64,000 bases of DNA from Microseira sp041929235 (GCF_041929235.1 NZ_JBHFNP010000279.1:3624-67623), one strand, 5' to 3'. Shown: positions 1 to 8,226, counted from the stretch's first letter. The notes: a model not told the origin generated them from the letters alone. Program-made: numbers and translations.

Positions 1-2
1 CG

Positions 3-419
3 CCTTTTGAGTGGGATCAAGAGTCGGTTTCGGTGTTGGAACAATCCTTGCAGAATTTTGCCAATCAAAGACCCAGTATCCCAATTTCCCTATCGGGTTT
101 TGCGGCGTTTCCTCCCAGGGTGATTTATATCAATGTTGTCAAAACGCCGCCACTCCTCACTTTACAAGCTGACTTGATGGATTGCATGATGCGGGAATTG
201 GGTATTGTCGATCCGATGGCGAAGCAACGCCCCTGGGCCCCTCACATGACCGTGGCGTTTAAAGACTTAACCAAGCAGAATTTTAAAGCCGCGTGGCCTG
301 AATTTGAGCATAAACCCGTACAATTCGAGTTTACCGCCAATTATTTGACGCTGCTGATTCACGATGGCGGGCGGTGGCATGTGAGTGCGGAGTTTCCTTT
401 TTTACCTGCAAATGGGTGA
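3..419 (+). CDS. 2'-5' RNA ligase-like (2H phosphoesterase family) protein, 5'-truncated by window edge
   Basis: The frame is open from the first bases of the window, so this is the C-terminal part of a longer protein; the GTG at 33 is probably internal. The visible second HxT signature (PHMTVAF, encoded near 240-258) is the hallmark of 2H phosphoesterases such as LigT/ThpR, which act on 2',3'-cyclic phosphate or 2'-5' RNA ends. The partner HxT motif would lie upstream, outside the window. The hydrophobic strand pattern after the motif and the final strand-rich segment fit the family fold. Substrate is unknown. The next gene begins 15 bp downstream on the same strand, so the two may be co-transcribed. 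Confidence 0.65.
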   Translation, partial: PFEWDQESVSVLEQSLQNFANQRPSIPISLSGFAAFPPRVIYINVVKTPPLLTLQADLMDCMMRELGIVDPMAKQRPWAPHMTVAFKDLTKQNFKAAWPEFEHKPVQFEFTANYLTLLIHDGGRWHVSAEFPFLPANG

Positions 420-434
420 TGGAGTGCAAAATTG

Positions 435-1316
435 ATGGTTCAAAGGCAATATGTAGGGCTCGCTCTAGCCTGTCTGATGGGCATTTTACCAGCACTGGGG
501 GTAGTCCCTCTTGATATACCTGCTCCTGTAGAAGAGTCTCCCTCCCAAGTGCTTGACGCTATTGTGGCTGATAGCGGTTTATCTTCCCCCACGATCGCAA
601 TTTGCGACCTTGAGCGCAAATGCCTTAACTATCGCGGTTCGCGCCCACCCCAAAGTGCCGCCAGTTTGATTAAAGTGCCGATTGCGATCGCCCTCCTCCG
701 CAAACTTGCCGCAGATAATCTTAGTTTGGATACAGAGATTTACGTAGAACCCAGTAATTATACGGAAGAGAATTTCTCGTCTATTCGGGTTGGCAGGTCT
801 TATTCTTTTAAGTATTTGCTGACGCAAGCGATCGCTTACAGCAGCAACATTGCGACGAATCAAATTATTGATTATTTGGGATGGGATTATATCAATAAAA
901 CTTTGGGCGAACTTGGATATCCCACAACGCGAGTCAGTCACAAACTGAAAGGTTCTGTCACCGATCCATCTAAAAATGTTGGTTGGGAACCGAACCGGAT
1001 CACGAGTAACGAACTAACTGCGATGATGGTAGAAATTTACAATCGCAAGCACCCAGAATATGAGGTTTTGGCGGAAGTTCTCAGCTATCAGGTAGAAAAA
1101 GTGTTGGGATTTCAGGCGTTAAAAGAATCTCCGGGTCGCTGGTTGGGGGAGAAAACGGGAGAAACTTCCCTGGTGAGAGGGACGACAGTTGCTGTAGAAA
1201 TTCAGGGAAAGATTTACATAATTACGGTGATTGGAAATGGTCGCAAGCGCGAGAGAAAAATTCGCCGATCTCTGTATAAAATTGTGGATTATATTGCTAG
1301 TCACGAGGGGATTTAG
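435..1316 (+). CDS. Exported serine hydrolase of the class A beta-lactamase / penicillin-recognising fold
   Basis: About 293 residues. An N-terminal hydrophobic segment (roughly residues 4-25) looks like a signal peptide or anchor. The three signatures of the serine beta-lactamase/PBP fold are visible in order: S-x-x-K as SLIK (Ser near 77, Lys near 80), an S-x-N element in YSSN (near 136-138) and KTG (near 240-242). The omega-loop glutamate of true class A beta-lactamases is not evident, so I read it as a beta-lactamase-like enzyme of unknown substrate rather than a resistance gene. I choose the ATG at 435 over the TTG immediately before it. The stop codon touches a palindromic AGAAACCGGGTTTCT repeat at 1315-1329. 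Confidence 0.75.
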   Translation: MVQRQYVGLALACLMGILPALGVVPLDIPAPVEESPSQVLDAIVADSGLSSPTIAICDLERKCLNYRGSRPPQSAASLIKVPIAIALLRKLAADNLSLDTEIYVEPSNYTEENFSSIRVGRSYSFKYLLTQAIAYSSNIATNQIIDYLGWDYINKTLGELGYPTTRVSHKLKGSVTDPSKNVGWEPNRITSNELTAMMVEIYNRKHPEYEVLAEVLSYQVEKVLGFQALKESPGRWLGEKTGETSLVRGTTVAVEIQGKIYIITVIGNGRKRERKIRRSLYKIVDYIASHEGI

Positions 1317-1337
1317 AAACCGGGTTTCTTGAACAAA

Positions 1338-1510
1338 GATTTTGCATCATTAGCATCAACCGCCAGGGAATTAATTCCCTGGCTAATAGCGCAAGTCCTC
1401 TTCAGAGGACTAAAAATTTATGCAACAAGGATTTCAGTCCATTTTAATGGACTTTGGCTATTAGCCCGGAAATTGATTTCCGGGCGGGTTGGTGGATAAG
1501 GAGCAAGATT
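1338..1510. repeat. MITE-like palindrome-cluster element, copy 1
   Basis: A non-coding block of about 170 bp with imperfect terminal inverted repeats (GATTTTGCA at the left, GCAAGATTT at the right). Inside are successive hairpins: GGGAATTAATTCCC, AGTCCTCTTCAGAGGACT, AGTCCATTTTAATGGACT and CCCGGAAATTGATTTCCGGG. A second copy with the same layout lies at 62986-63155. No reading frame crosses it. Confidence 0.75.
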
Positions 1511-1542
1511 TAAATCTAAGAAACCAGATTTCTAATGCATCA

Positions 1543-2787
1543 TTATCTCGGTCTGTGGATAATGGTTTCCATGACGCGGCGCTTGGCGTTGGGGTCGATT
1601 CCAACTAAGCGGATATATTCGTCACCGTGTTCGGCGAGACAGTTTTCTAATGCTGCGATCGCTTCCCCTTCTTGATTTGCTGCAATCGAAGCGCAACTGA
1701 TCCAAGAATTCGTCCGAAAGCGGCGTTCATCTACATACTCTATGCCAATTCGATAACCGCTGTTCACCAGTTGTTGCAATTGCTGAATCATTTCTGGACT
1801 CAATTGGGCGTTCTTTGCTTGACCGTTGCTTCCATAACCGTTACCATTGCCGGGTGTTTCAGTTTGGATAGCTTGATTTGCTACCTGATGATGTTGCTCG
1901 TGGAAGTTTAAAGACTGGTTATATTCTCGCACGAGCCGCATCTTTTCTACCCGCGTTTGTTCGGCGACCATCAGGTTGGCAAATTCGAGTAAGCGCGACA
2001 AATTGAAGTCTGGTTTTTGGAATTGAGGTGGCCCTTCTAAACTATTAACCACCCGCGAGGATATTTTTTCAATCCCTACTTTATGGATAAATTGACGAAT
2101 TTGTTCGTCATAAATTCGCGACCTTAAAGCGCTAAAGAAATCAATCGCTTGCTTGGGAAAAGTATCAACTAGCTGTTCGATGTCGCGCTGAGATAATCCA
2201 TCTTCTGAAAAAATCCCGCTGACGATGCCAATTTTATCGTCTCGGTTGGGTTCCCAGTAAAATTTTTCCATCCGACCTTCGCGAATTAACGGCGCGTACA
2301 GGGTCGAAAAGTCGTTTCCCGTGACGATAATTGGGACGCGGTGGAGGGGATTTTCATCATAACTTCCAGGTAGCTGGACGTTGGTAGGATTATCGGCAAT
2401 ATTCATCAGCGTGGCGTTGACTAACTGAGTATTGACCGTGTATTGCGTCCCTTCATCGAAGCGCCCTGCACCCGCATCCAAATCGTTAATCATGAGTGCG
2501 GTCATTCTACCCCGAACTTTGATAAATTCGGCGGCTTCCCGATAGCGTAAGCGAATTAAACGCGCCGGATCTCCGGCGTCGGGACTTTCGAGTTCACCGC
2601 CGGAAATGTGTAGGACTTCGATGCCCATTTTCTCGAATACTAATTCGCATTGAAACGATTTACCTTCGCCTTTGCGTCCGTGAATTCCCAAGATCAGGGG
2701 GACTCGGATTTTGGGGATGTCGAGGAAGTTTTTGGTGATATGAACGGCAAGTTTGTCAAGAAACCGAGGAGAGATATAGTAGGTCAT
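1543..2787 (-). CDS. rca: RuBisCO activase (AAA+) with C-terminal RbcS-like domain
   Basis: 414 residues. The AAA+ module shows Walker A GIHGRKGEGKS (residues 34-44, Lys43), Walker B LMINDLD (98-104) and a sensor-1 style Asn in VTGND (near 158), all typical of plant and cyanobacterial RuBisCO activase, which uses ATP to strip inhibitory sugar phosphates from RuBisCO. After a Gly/Asn-rich linker (about 305-328) comes a domain of about 85 residues resembling the RuBisCO small subunit: compare its GYRIGIEYV and YIRLVGIDPNAKR with GYIPGVEF and FIRVMGFDNVKQ in the rbcS product at 8291. Such SSU-like tails dock on RuBisCO and link it to carboxysome assembly. It lies 5.5 kb downstream of rbcS on the same strand. 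Confidence 0.93.
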   Translation of the reverse strand: MTYYISPRFLDKLAVHITKNFLDIPKIRVPLILGIHGRKGEGKSFQCELVFEKMGIEVLHISGGELESPDAGDPARLIRLRYREAAEFIKVRGRMTALMINDLDAGAGRFDEGTQYTVNTQLVNATLMNIADNPTNVQLPGSYDENPLHRVPIIVTGNDFSTLYAPLIREGRMEKFYWEPNRDDKIGIVSGIFSEDGLSQRDIEQLVDTFPKQAIDFFSALRSRIYDEQIRQFIHKVGIEKISSRVVNSLEGPPQFQKPDFNLSRLLEFANLMVAEQTRVEKMRLVREYNQSLNFHEQHHQVANQAIQTETPGNGNGYGSNGQAKNAQLSPEMIQQLQQLVNSGYRIGIEYVDERRFRTNSWISCASIAANQEGEAIAALENCLAEHGDEYIRLVGIDPNAKRRVMETIIHRPR

Positions 2788-2891
2788 GGTGTACTGAGTG
2801 CGATCGCTTTTCTGCCCATCGTTAAAATTTTATAAAAATCTGGGTGACAATTGTTTAACCAACTGGGTTTTTAGGAGATTTATTTTTATTT

Positions 2892-2922
2892 AACCGCAGA
2901 GGCGCAGAGGACGCAGAGGAAG
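2892..2922. repeat. Dispersed CGCAGAGG-rich repeat
   Basis: AACCGCAGAGGCGCAGAGGACGC-type sequence with internal direct repetition of CGCAGAG. Related copies lie at 12157-12191 (inverted), 59531-59560 and 63810-63840. The rest of the 2788-2988 gap shows no gene. Confidence 0.7.
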
Positions 2923-2988
2923 AAAGTAGAGAGAAGCGATCGCGATTGTGCTTTAGTTATATTTAGTTTTCGATTGTTCATCTAGTTT

Positions 2989-3318
2989 ATGGCAGTCATC
3001 AAATCGCTAATTTACTTTATTTTAGCCGGGTTATGCGAAATTGGAGGCGGCTACCTAGTTTGGCTATGGTTACGCGAAGGCAAAAGTGGCTGGTTAGCTT
3101 TGGCTGGTTCTATATTACTAACTATTTATGGCTTTGTTGCGACGAAACAGCCTGCTAATTTTGGTCGCGCTTATGCAGCATATGGAGGTATTTTTATTAT
3201 CCTCTCGATTGTTTGGGGTTGGAAAGTCGATAAGGTTCCCCCAGACCGCTATGATTATTTAGGAGCGGGTATTATTCTTTTAGGCGTTTGGGTGATGATG
3301 TATCTACGAAAAAGTTAG
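2989..3318 (+). CDS. YnfA/UPF0060 family small membrane protein
   Basis: 109 residues with four predicted membrane spans (about 3-22, 32-50, 60-80 and 88-106). The sequence pattern (ILAGLCEIGGGYLVWLWLR near the start, RAYAAYGGIFI in span three, then the short DKVPPDRYD loop) is that of the UPF0060/YnfA family, a relative of small multidrug-resistance transporters. The conserved Glu in the first span (CEIGG) matches the functional acidic residue of that superfamily. Transport substrate is not known for the family. It stands alone between two repeat-bearing gaps. Confidence 0.85.
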   Translation: MAVIKSLIYFILAGLCEIGGGYLVWLWLREGKSGWLALAGSILLTIYGFVATKQPANFGRAYAAYGGIFIILSIVWGWKVDKVPPDRYDYLGAGIILLGVWVMMYLRKS

Positions 3319-3338
3319 CTTTTATACACCTGGCTAAA

Positions 3339-3378
3339 AGAAACCCGGTTTCTCTGAAAATGAAGAAACCGGGTTTCT
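3339..3378. repeat. Paired AGAAACCCGGTTTCT palindromes
   Basis: Two copies of a 15-bp palindrome (3339-3353 and 3364-3378) facing each other and able to form one long hairpin. The same palindrome recurs at 1315, 22896-23114, 38340, 46960, 47012 and 55295. It directly follows the YnfA gene and might act as its terminator, but lacks a clear T-tract. Confidence 0.7.
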
Positions 3379-3434
3379 GTCGCCGTCGGCGTAAGTACCG
3401 ATGATATTATTTGATTTTTAGGGGTTATTTAAGC

Positions 3435-4637
3435 ATGAAGCTGGCATTTTTATGGCGAAATTTAGGTAATTCAGTCGTTTACTATCCCAAGCTGGCTAAG
3501 GTAACGGGTGGGGTGACGGCGGCGGTTTTCTTTTGTCAGCTTGTCCAATGGCAGTCTCAATTAAATAATCCCGATGAGTGGGTTAAAATTAGCGTCGATG
3601 AAATTGAGCGAGAAACTGGTTTGAGTAAGGTGGAACAGCAATATGCTAGGAGTCAATTGGTTAAGCGATCGCTCATCCAAGAACGCGCTGGCGATAACAG
3701 CAACATGCTAGAGTTTTGGCCTAATATTGATGCATTTGAAACGATTTTAGAGGCTTTTTGCGATGAAGATTATAAAAATCACTATCAAGTTAGTAATGGT
3801 AAAAACAACCACGCTTCTCTAGAAGTTGAAACAGTTAAAACGGATAAGTTTTTCCCGGGTCAGCGTCAGCCAATTTCAGTCAAAGTAAATCCTAATTATC
3901 AATTTAGCGGTCCTTGGAATTCTCAAGAGCAATTTGAGCAGTTTCAAAGAGCTTTATTAGAATATTTTAAAGAGAAAGGATACGATAACCCAGGTGGATG
4001 TGTTTTTAAAATTATAGATGGTATGACCAAAGGTTTGGTATCGCCGTTTTGGGATGAATTTATTTCAGGAATTCCGCTGGGAGCTAGTCAAAAAGTTAAG
4101 CGAGATTGGGAAATTGAACCAGGAATTCCTTATCCAGTTTTTGAAGAGGAACGCATTCAATACTACGTTCATAAAGGAGAACCATTGGAGGTTGCAGTTG
4201 CAAAAGCACGTTCAGATTTAAGAGATCCGGTACTAGGAAAAAATTTGTGGGAGGGATTCTTGAGGAAATGCGATCGCATCGCCGATGAAGCGATCAAAGC
4301 GAAAAAATTAGGAGTAAGAACACCTTATCTACCCCCCTCTTTTACAAATAAACCTGAAATCACCAAAGAAAGTGTGATGAATAAACTAGCTGCTGTTGCT
4401 CCCGACTTTTCTCTAGAATCATCCACTACAGCATCTTTACCTAACAGTCGTTTAGAATTGACCGAAGTTGAGGATAAATCACCCGCTTCTACCGGCGATA
4501 TTCCCAGTCTTGCTGCTTTACAGTCAGCTTATAAAACTCCTATGGGTCGCACTTTAGTTGAACGGCAAATTGCCGAACACCCAGAATGGGGATACGGAAT
4601 TGTAGATGGTGAAGTGGTGGATTTAATGCCTTTTTAG
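3435..4637 (+). CDS. Unknown protein with N-terminal winged-helix-like region
   Basis: About 400 residues. The upstream TTG at 3411 would add eight residues, but the ATG at 3435 is preceded by an AGGGG ribosome-binding site, so I use it. Residues about 5-100 (PKLAKVTGGVTAAVFFCQLV, then a helix-turn-helix-like stretch VDEIERETGLSKVEQQYARS) resemble the winged-helix N-termini of replication-initiation or DnaD-like proteins; the rest is unrecognised. The extreme C-terminus (RQIAEHPEWGYGIVDGEVV) matches the C-terminus of the next gene. I do not recognise the family; the DNA-binding role is inference. Confidence 0.6.
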   Translation: MKLAFLWRNLGNSVVYYPKLAKVTGGVTAAVFFCQLVQWQSQLNNPDEWVKISVDEIERETGLSKVEQQYARSQLVKRSLIQERAGDNSNMLEFWPNIDAFETILEAFCDEDYKNHYQVSNGKNNHASLEVETVKTDKFFPGQRQPISVKVNPNYQFSGPWNSQEQFEQFQRALLEYFKEKGYDNPGGCVFKIIDGMTKGLVSPFWDEFISGIPLGASQKVKRDWEIEPGIPYPVFEEERIQYYVHKGEPLEVAVAKARSDLRDPVLGKNLWEGFLRKCDRIADEAIKAKKLGVRTPYLPPSFTNKPEITKESVMNKLAAVAPDFSLESSTTASLPNSRLELTEVEDKSPASTGDIPSLAALQSAYKTPMGRTLVERQIAEHPEWGYGIVDGEVVDLMPF

Positions 4638-4671
4638 TCATAAAATAAAAAACGCCAGGGGATAATTTGCC

Positions 4672-4905
4672 ATGAAACACATTGGTGACATAGATCCGCT
4701 TGTTCCGGGACGCCCTAATCTTTCATCCCAAGAAAGAGAAAATCTCAGTAAAGCTAGATTGCAGCAACAGAAAGAGGATGGATATCAACAGTTAGTTGAA
4801 CTTTGTCGTCTGGGTGAGTACGACGCAGCAAGGCAACTTGCCAACCGAAATTCTCGCTGGGGTTATCAAATAGTTGGCGGTGAAGTAATGGAGAGGATCG
4901 ACTAG
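4672..4905 (+). CDS. Small unknown protein sharing a C-terminal motif with its upstream neighbour
   Basis: 77 residues, mostly helical and charged, starting 34 bp after the preceding gene with an AGGGG ribosome-binding site about 15 bp upstream of ATG. Its last 22 residues contain RQLANRNSRWGYQIVGGEVM, which aligns with RQIAEHPEWGYGIVDGEVV at the end of the 3435-4637 product (shared RQ-x-A, WGY-x-IV-x-GEV). The two are probably one operon with a common small C-terminal domain, perhaps a docking or degradation tag. Function unknown. Confidence 0.6.
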   Translation: MKHIGDIDPLVPGRPNLSSQERENLSKARLQQQKEDGYQQLVELCRLGEYDAARQLANRNSRWGYQIVGGEVMERID

Positions 4906-4939
4906 ATAAGCTAGTTTAACTAGAATGCTGCTGACAGTC

Positions 4940-5215
4940 TCAATAAAAATATTCCAGTAATTCCCAAAAACTTAGGTCGCTGTTTGCTATCCAAAACTCG
5001 GCAAGATTGCTTTGTCTGAGGTGTATGAGAGTGTCGTCAGGTAAATTTCTAGCTTTTAGTTCATTCAGAAACATATCCCAGTTCGCTTCAAAAAAGGGAA
5101 CTTGTTTGAGTTTCTCATATCTGATTAGTTCTGCCTGTTGAATCTCTTCAGCAGTTCCCACTAACCGGGGAAGTTGCAAAAGGATGGACAAATTACTGAC
5201 TTCATTTTCGTTCAT
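4940..5215 (-). CDS. Hypothetical 91-residue acidic protein
   Basis: A Leu-, Glu- and Asn-rich, mainly helical soluble protein ending in aromatic residues (FWELLEYFY). It has no signal peptide and no motif I recognise. It is convergent with the gene at 4672 and shares the minus strand with the cyclase at 5274. Coding is supported only by length and sensible composition, so confidence is modest. Confidence 0.5.
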   Translation of the reverse strand: MNENEVSNLSILLQLPRLVGTAEEIQQAELIRYEKLKQVPFFEANWDMFLNELKARNLPDDTLIHLRQSNLAEFWIANSDLSFWELLEYFY

Positions 5216-5256
5216 CCTGAAATAATTGAATTATAACTAATCGAATTAAATGATTC

Positions 5257-5294
5257 CAATTAACAATTAGCAATTAGCAATTAGCAATTAACAA
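5257..5294. repeat. Heptameric TAGCAAT short tandem repeat
   Basis: Four to five copies of a CAATTAG/CAATTAA heptamer. It overlaps the 3' end of the cyclase gene and provides its stop codon. A similar short run is at 58514-58532. Confidence 0.8.
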
Positions 5295-7106
5295 TGACTT
5301 TTTGCCCAATATAGAACAAATAATTGTTTCTTGCTTTCTACCTCGCAGTTGAATACTTTTGACTGCTTTTGCCTTGTAGCGTTCGCTGACATATTGCCAA
5401 GTTTCGTTAGTAATTAAAATCCCATAGGGATTATCTTCTTTTACTTCTTTATTCATCGCCTCCAGTCGCGCCGCCACATTAACTGTATCGCCCAAAACGG
5501 AAAAATTCAAACGCTGACCACCCCCAACGCTACCTGCTATAATAGCTCCAGTATGAACGCCAATTCCAAATTTAATTATTGGCTTTTTTTCGGCTTCAAA
5601 TTGTTGATTTAATTTTTGCAATCGTTCGTACATGTCCAAACAAGCAGCCATGCAATTTAAAGCATCTTGTTGAATTTCTTCTGGTTTAGTGCGGGGAAAC
5701 GGGATGCCGAAAATTGCCATAATTGCATCCCCGATATATTTATCTATTACGCCGCCACGATTCATAATACACTCGCTCATGGCATTCAGGTATTGGTTCA
5801 GCCAAGGCATTAATTCGCGGGGCGATAGTTGCTCTGAAATTGTGGTAAAACCGCGAATATCCATAAATAATACAGTCGCTACCATTTCTTGCGGTTGCAA
5901 TTCGCCATTTTGAATAATTTCGTCTTTGCGCTGCCAAATTAAATTAGCAGTTTCTTTAGCCATGTATTTTTCAAATAGGCTCATTAATTGTTGCTTTTCC
6001 TGCTGTTCTCGCAGTTGCAAACCAATTGCCGCTAACAGAATTGTACCGATAGGCGCAGCAATGGGAATCCACCAGGAATTTAAGGAAAATAACGCTAGGG
6101 AAACACCATACCAAGATAGAGGGAGTAGGAGAGCAAGCGCAACTCTTCCCCCTGCATTCAATTTTGACAATATCCCGCTAGTAACTGGGCCAATTAAAAG
6201 CAATAAAACTGCGGTTTTCCAATCTGGTAAAGGTTGCAGCAATCGATTATTTAGCAAGTTATCGATTGCGGCTGCATGAAGGTAAACTCCGCTAGTTGGT
6301 GGGATTTGATTTAACGGCGTCACCAACGGATCGAAACCCGTTGCGGTTATACCTACTAATACAAATTTGCCAGTAAAAGCATTTTTAGATACTTTCCCTT
6401 CTAGAACATCCGCAAACGAATAAGTGGGCAAAGATTGCGTCTTTCCAGGCCAATTTAGCCAAACATAATGAAATCGGCGATTATCCTGACTCAGGGATGT
6501 TAAAGACTTTTCTAACTGTACCGACTCCCCTGGACGATCGCTAGAGTAGAGTTGCACCATCGCCAATCCCAGGGAAGAAATCCCCCGGAATTTCAGCGCT
6601 GCTTGACGACTAATGCCATCTGTATCTGGGTTGTGCGATATATGACCTCGGTCGGCGACAGCTTGGTCTAAAATCGTCTCGATGGGGATGATTTGTTCTT
6701 TATCATCCAAAGCTTGAGCCAAAATTACATTACCGCTAGCGCGGATAGCGTCAGCAAGTTGGCTATCTTCGGGACTTGGTTCGGCAAATATAATGTCTAA
6801 ACCAACTGCTGCGGGGCGAGAAGGAGAGAGTGTTTGTAATAGTTTAGTGTAGCGATCGCGCGAAAACGGAAATCTCCCCAACTTCCCCAAACTCGCTTCG
6901 TCAATTGCAATAACTGCTATCCGCTTATCCCAATTTGGTTTAGGTAAAATTCCCGTATCCCGAATTTGAAACAACGAGTTATAACTGATTTGTTCCAACG
7001 CTTTCCACCCACCCAACTGCCACACACCCAAGGAAATAATAGCAGCAATAAATCCAGGCAATAGTGCCTGAATGCGGGCAACATAACGATACAACTCATT
7101 ACTCAT
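5274..7106 (-). CDS. CHASE2-domain class III adenylate cyclase
   Basis: 610 residues. An N-terminal span (about 15-33) is followed by an extracytoplasmic CHASE2 sensor (about 35-285, with the characteristic IAVIAIDEASL and GLDIIF motifs), three membrane spans (about 298-365), a short linker helix and a cyclase domain (about 405-600). Catalytic residues are present: metal aspartates D416 (FMDIRGFT) and D460 (KYIGD), the adenine-selecting pair K456/D540, and N543/R547 (NVAARLE). It should therefore make cAMP in response to an unknown external signal. The FecR-domain gene lies directly upstream on the same strand, a common pairing. The final residues LLIANC are encoded by the TAGCAAT repeat, so the native terminus may have been altered. 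Confidence 0.92.
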   Translation of the reverse strand: MSNELYRYVARIQALLPGFIAAIISLGVWQLGGWKALEQISYNSLFQIRDTGILPKPNWDKRIAVIAIDEASLGKLGRFPFSRDRYTKLLQTLSPSRPAAVGLDIIFAEPSPEDSQLADAIRASGNVILAQALDDKEQIIPIETILDQAVADRGHISHNPDTDGISRQAALKFRGISSLGLAMVQLYSSDRPGESVQLEKSLTSLSQDNRRFHYVWLNWPGKTQSLPTYSFADVLEGKVSKNAFTGKFVLVGITATGFDPLVTPLNQIPPTSGVYLHAAAIDNLLNNRLLQPLPDWKTAVLLLLIGPVTSGILSKLNAGGRVALALLLPLSWYGVSLALFSLNSWWIPIAAPIGTILLAAIGLQLREQQEKQQLMSLFEKYMAKETANLIWQRKDEIIQNGELQPQEMVATVLFMDIRGFTTISEQLSPRELMPWLNQYLNAMSECIMNRGGVIDKYIGDAIMAIFGIPFPRTKPEEIQQDALNCMAACLDMYERLQKLNQQFEAEKKPIIKFGIGVHTGAIIAGSVGGGQRLNFSVLGDTVNVAARLEAMNKEVKEDNPYGILITNETWQYVSERYKAKAVKSIQLRGRKQETIICSILGKKSLLIANC

Positions 7107-7111
7107 AGAAT

Positions 7112-7243
7112 GATTTTAGATTTTAGATTTTAGATTTTAGATTTCAGATTTCAGATTTTAGATTTCAGATTTCAGATTTTAGATTTCAGATTTCAGATTT
7201 CAGATTTCAGATTTCAGATTTCAGATTTTAGATTTTAGATTTT
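7112..7243. repeat. Heptameric STRR array, unit ATTTTAG/ATTTCAG
   Basis: About 19 uninterrupted copies of a 7-bp unit alternating between ATTTTAG and ATTTCAG, lying immediately 5' of the cyclase start. Inverted fragments (CTAAAAT) follow at 7268-7295. Shorter runs of the same unit lie in the rbcX-rbcS gap (8690-8745) and the rbcL-rbcX gap (9160-9282). This is a typical cyanobacterial short tandemly repeated repetitive sequence. Confidence 0.9.
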
Positions 7244-7308
7244 ACTTCAATCTCACATTCTCCTTAATCTGCAATCTGCAATCTAAAATCTAAAATTACC
7301 CATTCCCA

Positions 7309-8148
7309 CTATTTAAGCAAATCCGATCCAATCATGTGAGTTTCCTGTTTTCCCAGGGGACTGCGAACCACTACCCTGTATTCAGAATTAGCTGGTCTGG
7401 GCAGTATTGTGTCAACTTTACCCGTTCTATCCATTTCTAAAGGTTGGTCGTTTAAAAATATCAAATTCAGCGGATCGACCGTACAAATTAATCGCACTCT
7501 GTTTTGATCGATAGGTGATAAACTAATCAACTCGTACTTCAAATTTTCTTGGGTTAATTTGGGTGGAGTTGGGGGATCTCCGGGAAAAACGATGGAAGAA
7601 TAGCCACCATTTACCGTCACCGTTCTTCTTTTGGCAGTTGTGGCGACTGCGCCTTCAAGGGTAGAAACTCCTGTTTTACCATTTGAACCAACACCGACGC
7701 CAAATTCAGTCCCGCGAACCCCTGTAACCCCTGCTGGACTGCTAATTTCTAGGCTCGAATTTAGGTTGGTCAAGGGTCGCGCTTGTATTCTCGCTTGTCC
7801 TCTGGGTACGAAAAGGCGCGTCACTTTGCCGCCATTGGCAACCATAGAAAGACTTTGAACTTGGACGGTGGTTAATTCAGCAACGTTGATCGTAGCAATA
7901 CCACTATCTACAGTCAAAACCGCACTAGATTGTCTGCCTGTAGAGATTTGCTGACCGGGGGAAGTTAAGCGAGCGCCCACTCGTGCTGGTCTTCCTTGAT
8001 ACGTGACCGTACCGCGAATTTGCCTAACTTCTACGAAGCGACTAGCAGGTAGCTGAATATCTCTAGCTAGCAAGGGTATAGAAAAGGTTAATAATATACC
8101 GACAATTAGTAATGCTACCAATCTAGAAATTTGCGGAAGGGATTTCAT
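7309..8148 (-). CDS. FecR-domain secreted protein
   Basis: 279 residues from the ATG at 8148; an upstream TTG at 8172 would add eight. Residues about 8-30 form a signal peptide ending near LLA-RD. The FecR domain (about 40-170) shows the family signature G-V-R-G-T-E-F-G in VTGVRGTEFGVGVG and the preceding SSLEISSPAG strand. In cyanobacteria FecR-domain proteins of this type often sit beside CHASE2 or adhesin genes and are thought to act in envelope sensing. It is upstream of the CHASE2 cyclase on the same strand, with the STRR array between, so a joint sensory role is plausible but unproven. Confidence 0.82.
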   Translation of the reverse strand: MKSLPQISRLVALLIVGILLTFSIPLLARDIQLPASRFVEVRQIRGTVTYQGRPARVGARLTSPGQQISTGRQSSAVLTVDSGIATINVAELTTVQVQSLSMVANGGKVTRLFVPRGQARIQARPLTNLNSSLEISSPAGVTGVRGTEFGVGVGSNGKTGVSTLEGAVATTAKRRTVTVNGGYSSIVFPGDPPTPPKLTQENLKYELISLSPIDQNRVRLICTVDPLNLIFLNDQPLEMDRTGKVDTILPRPANSEYRVVVRSPLGKQETHMIGSDLLK

Positions 8149-8226
8149 CGCGCCACCATATGAATAACGCAAATCTATATTAGCCTCTTCCTCTCTGGTG
8201 CCTATTTATCCGGAATAAAGAGAAAA

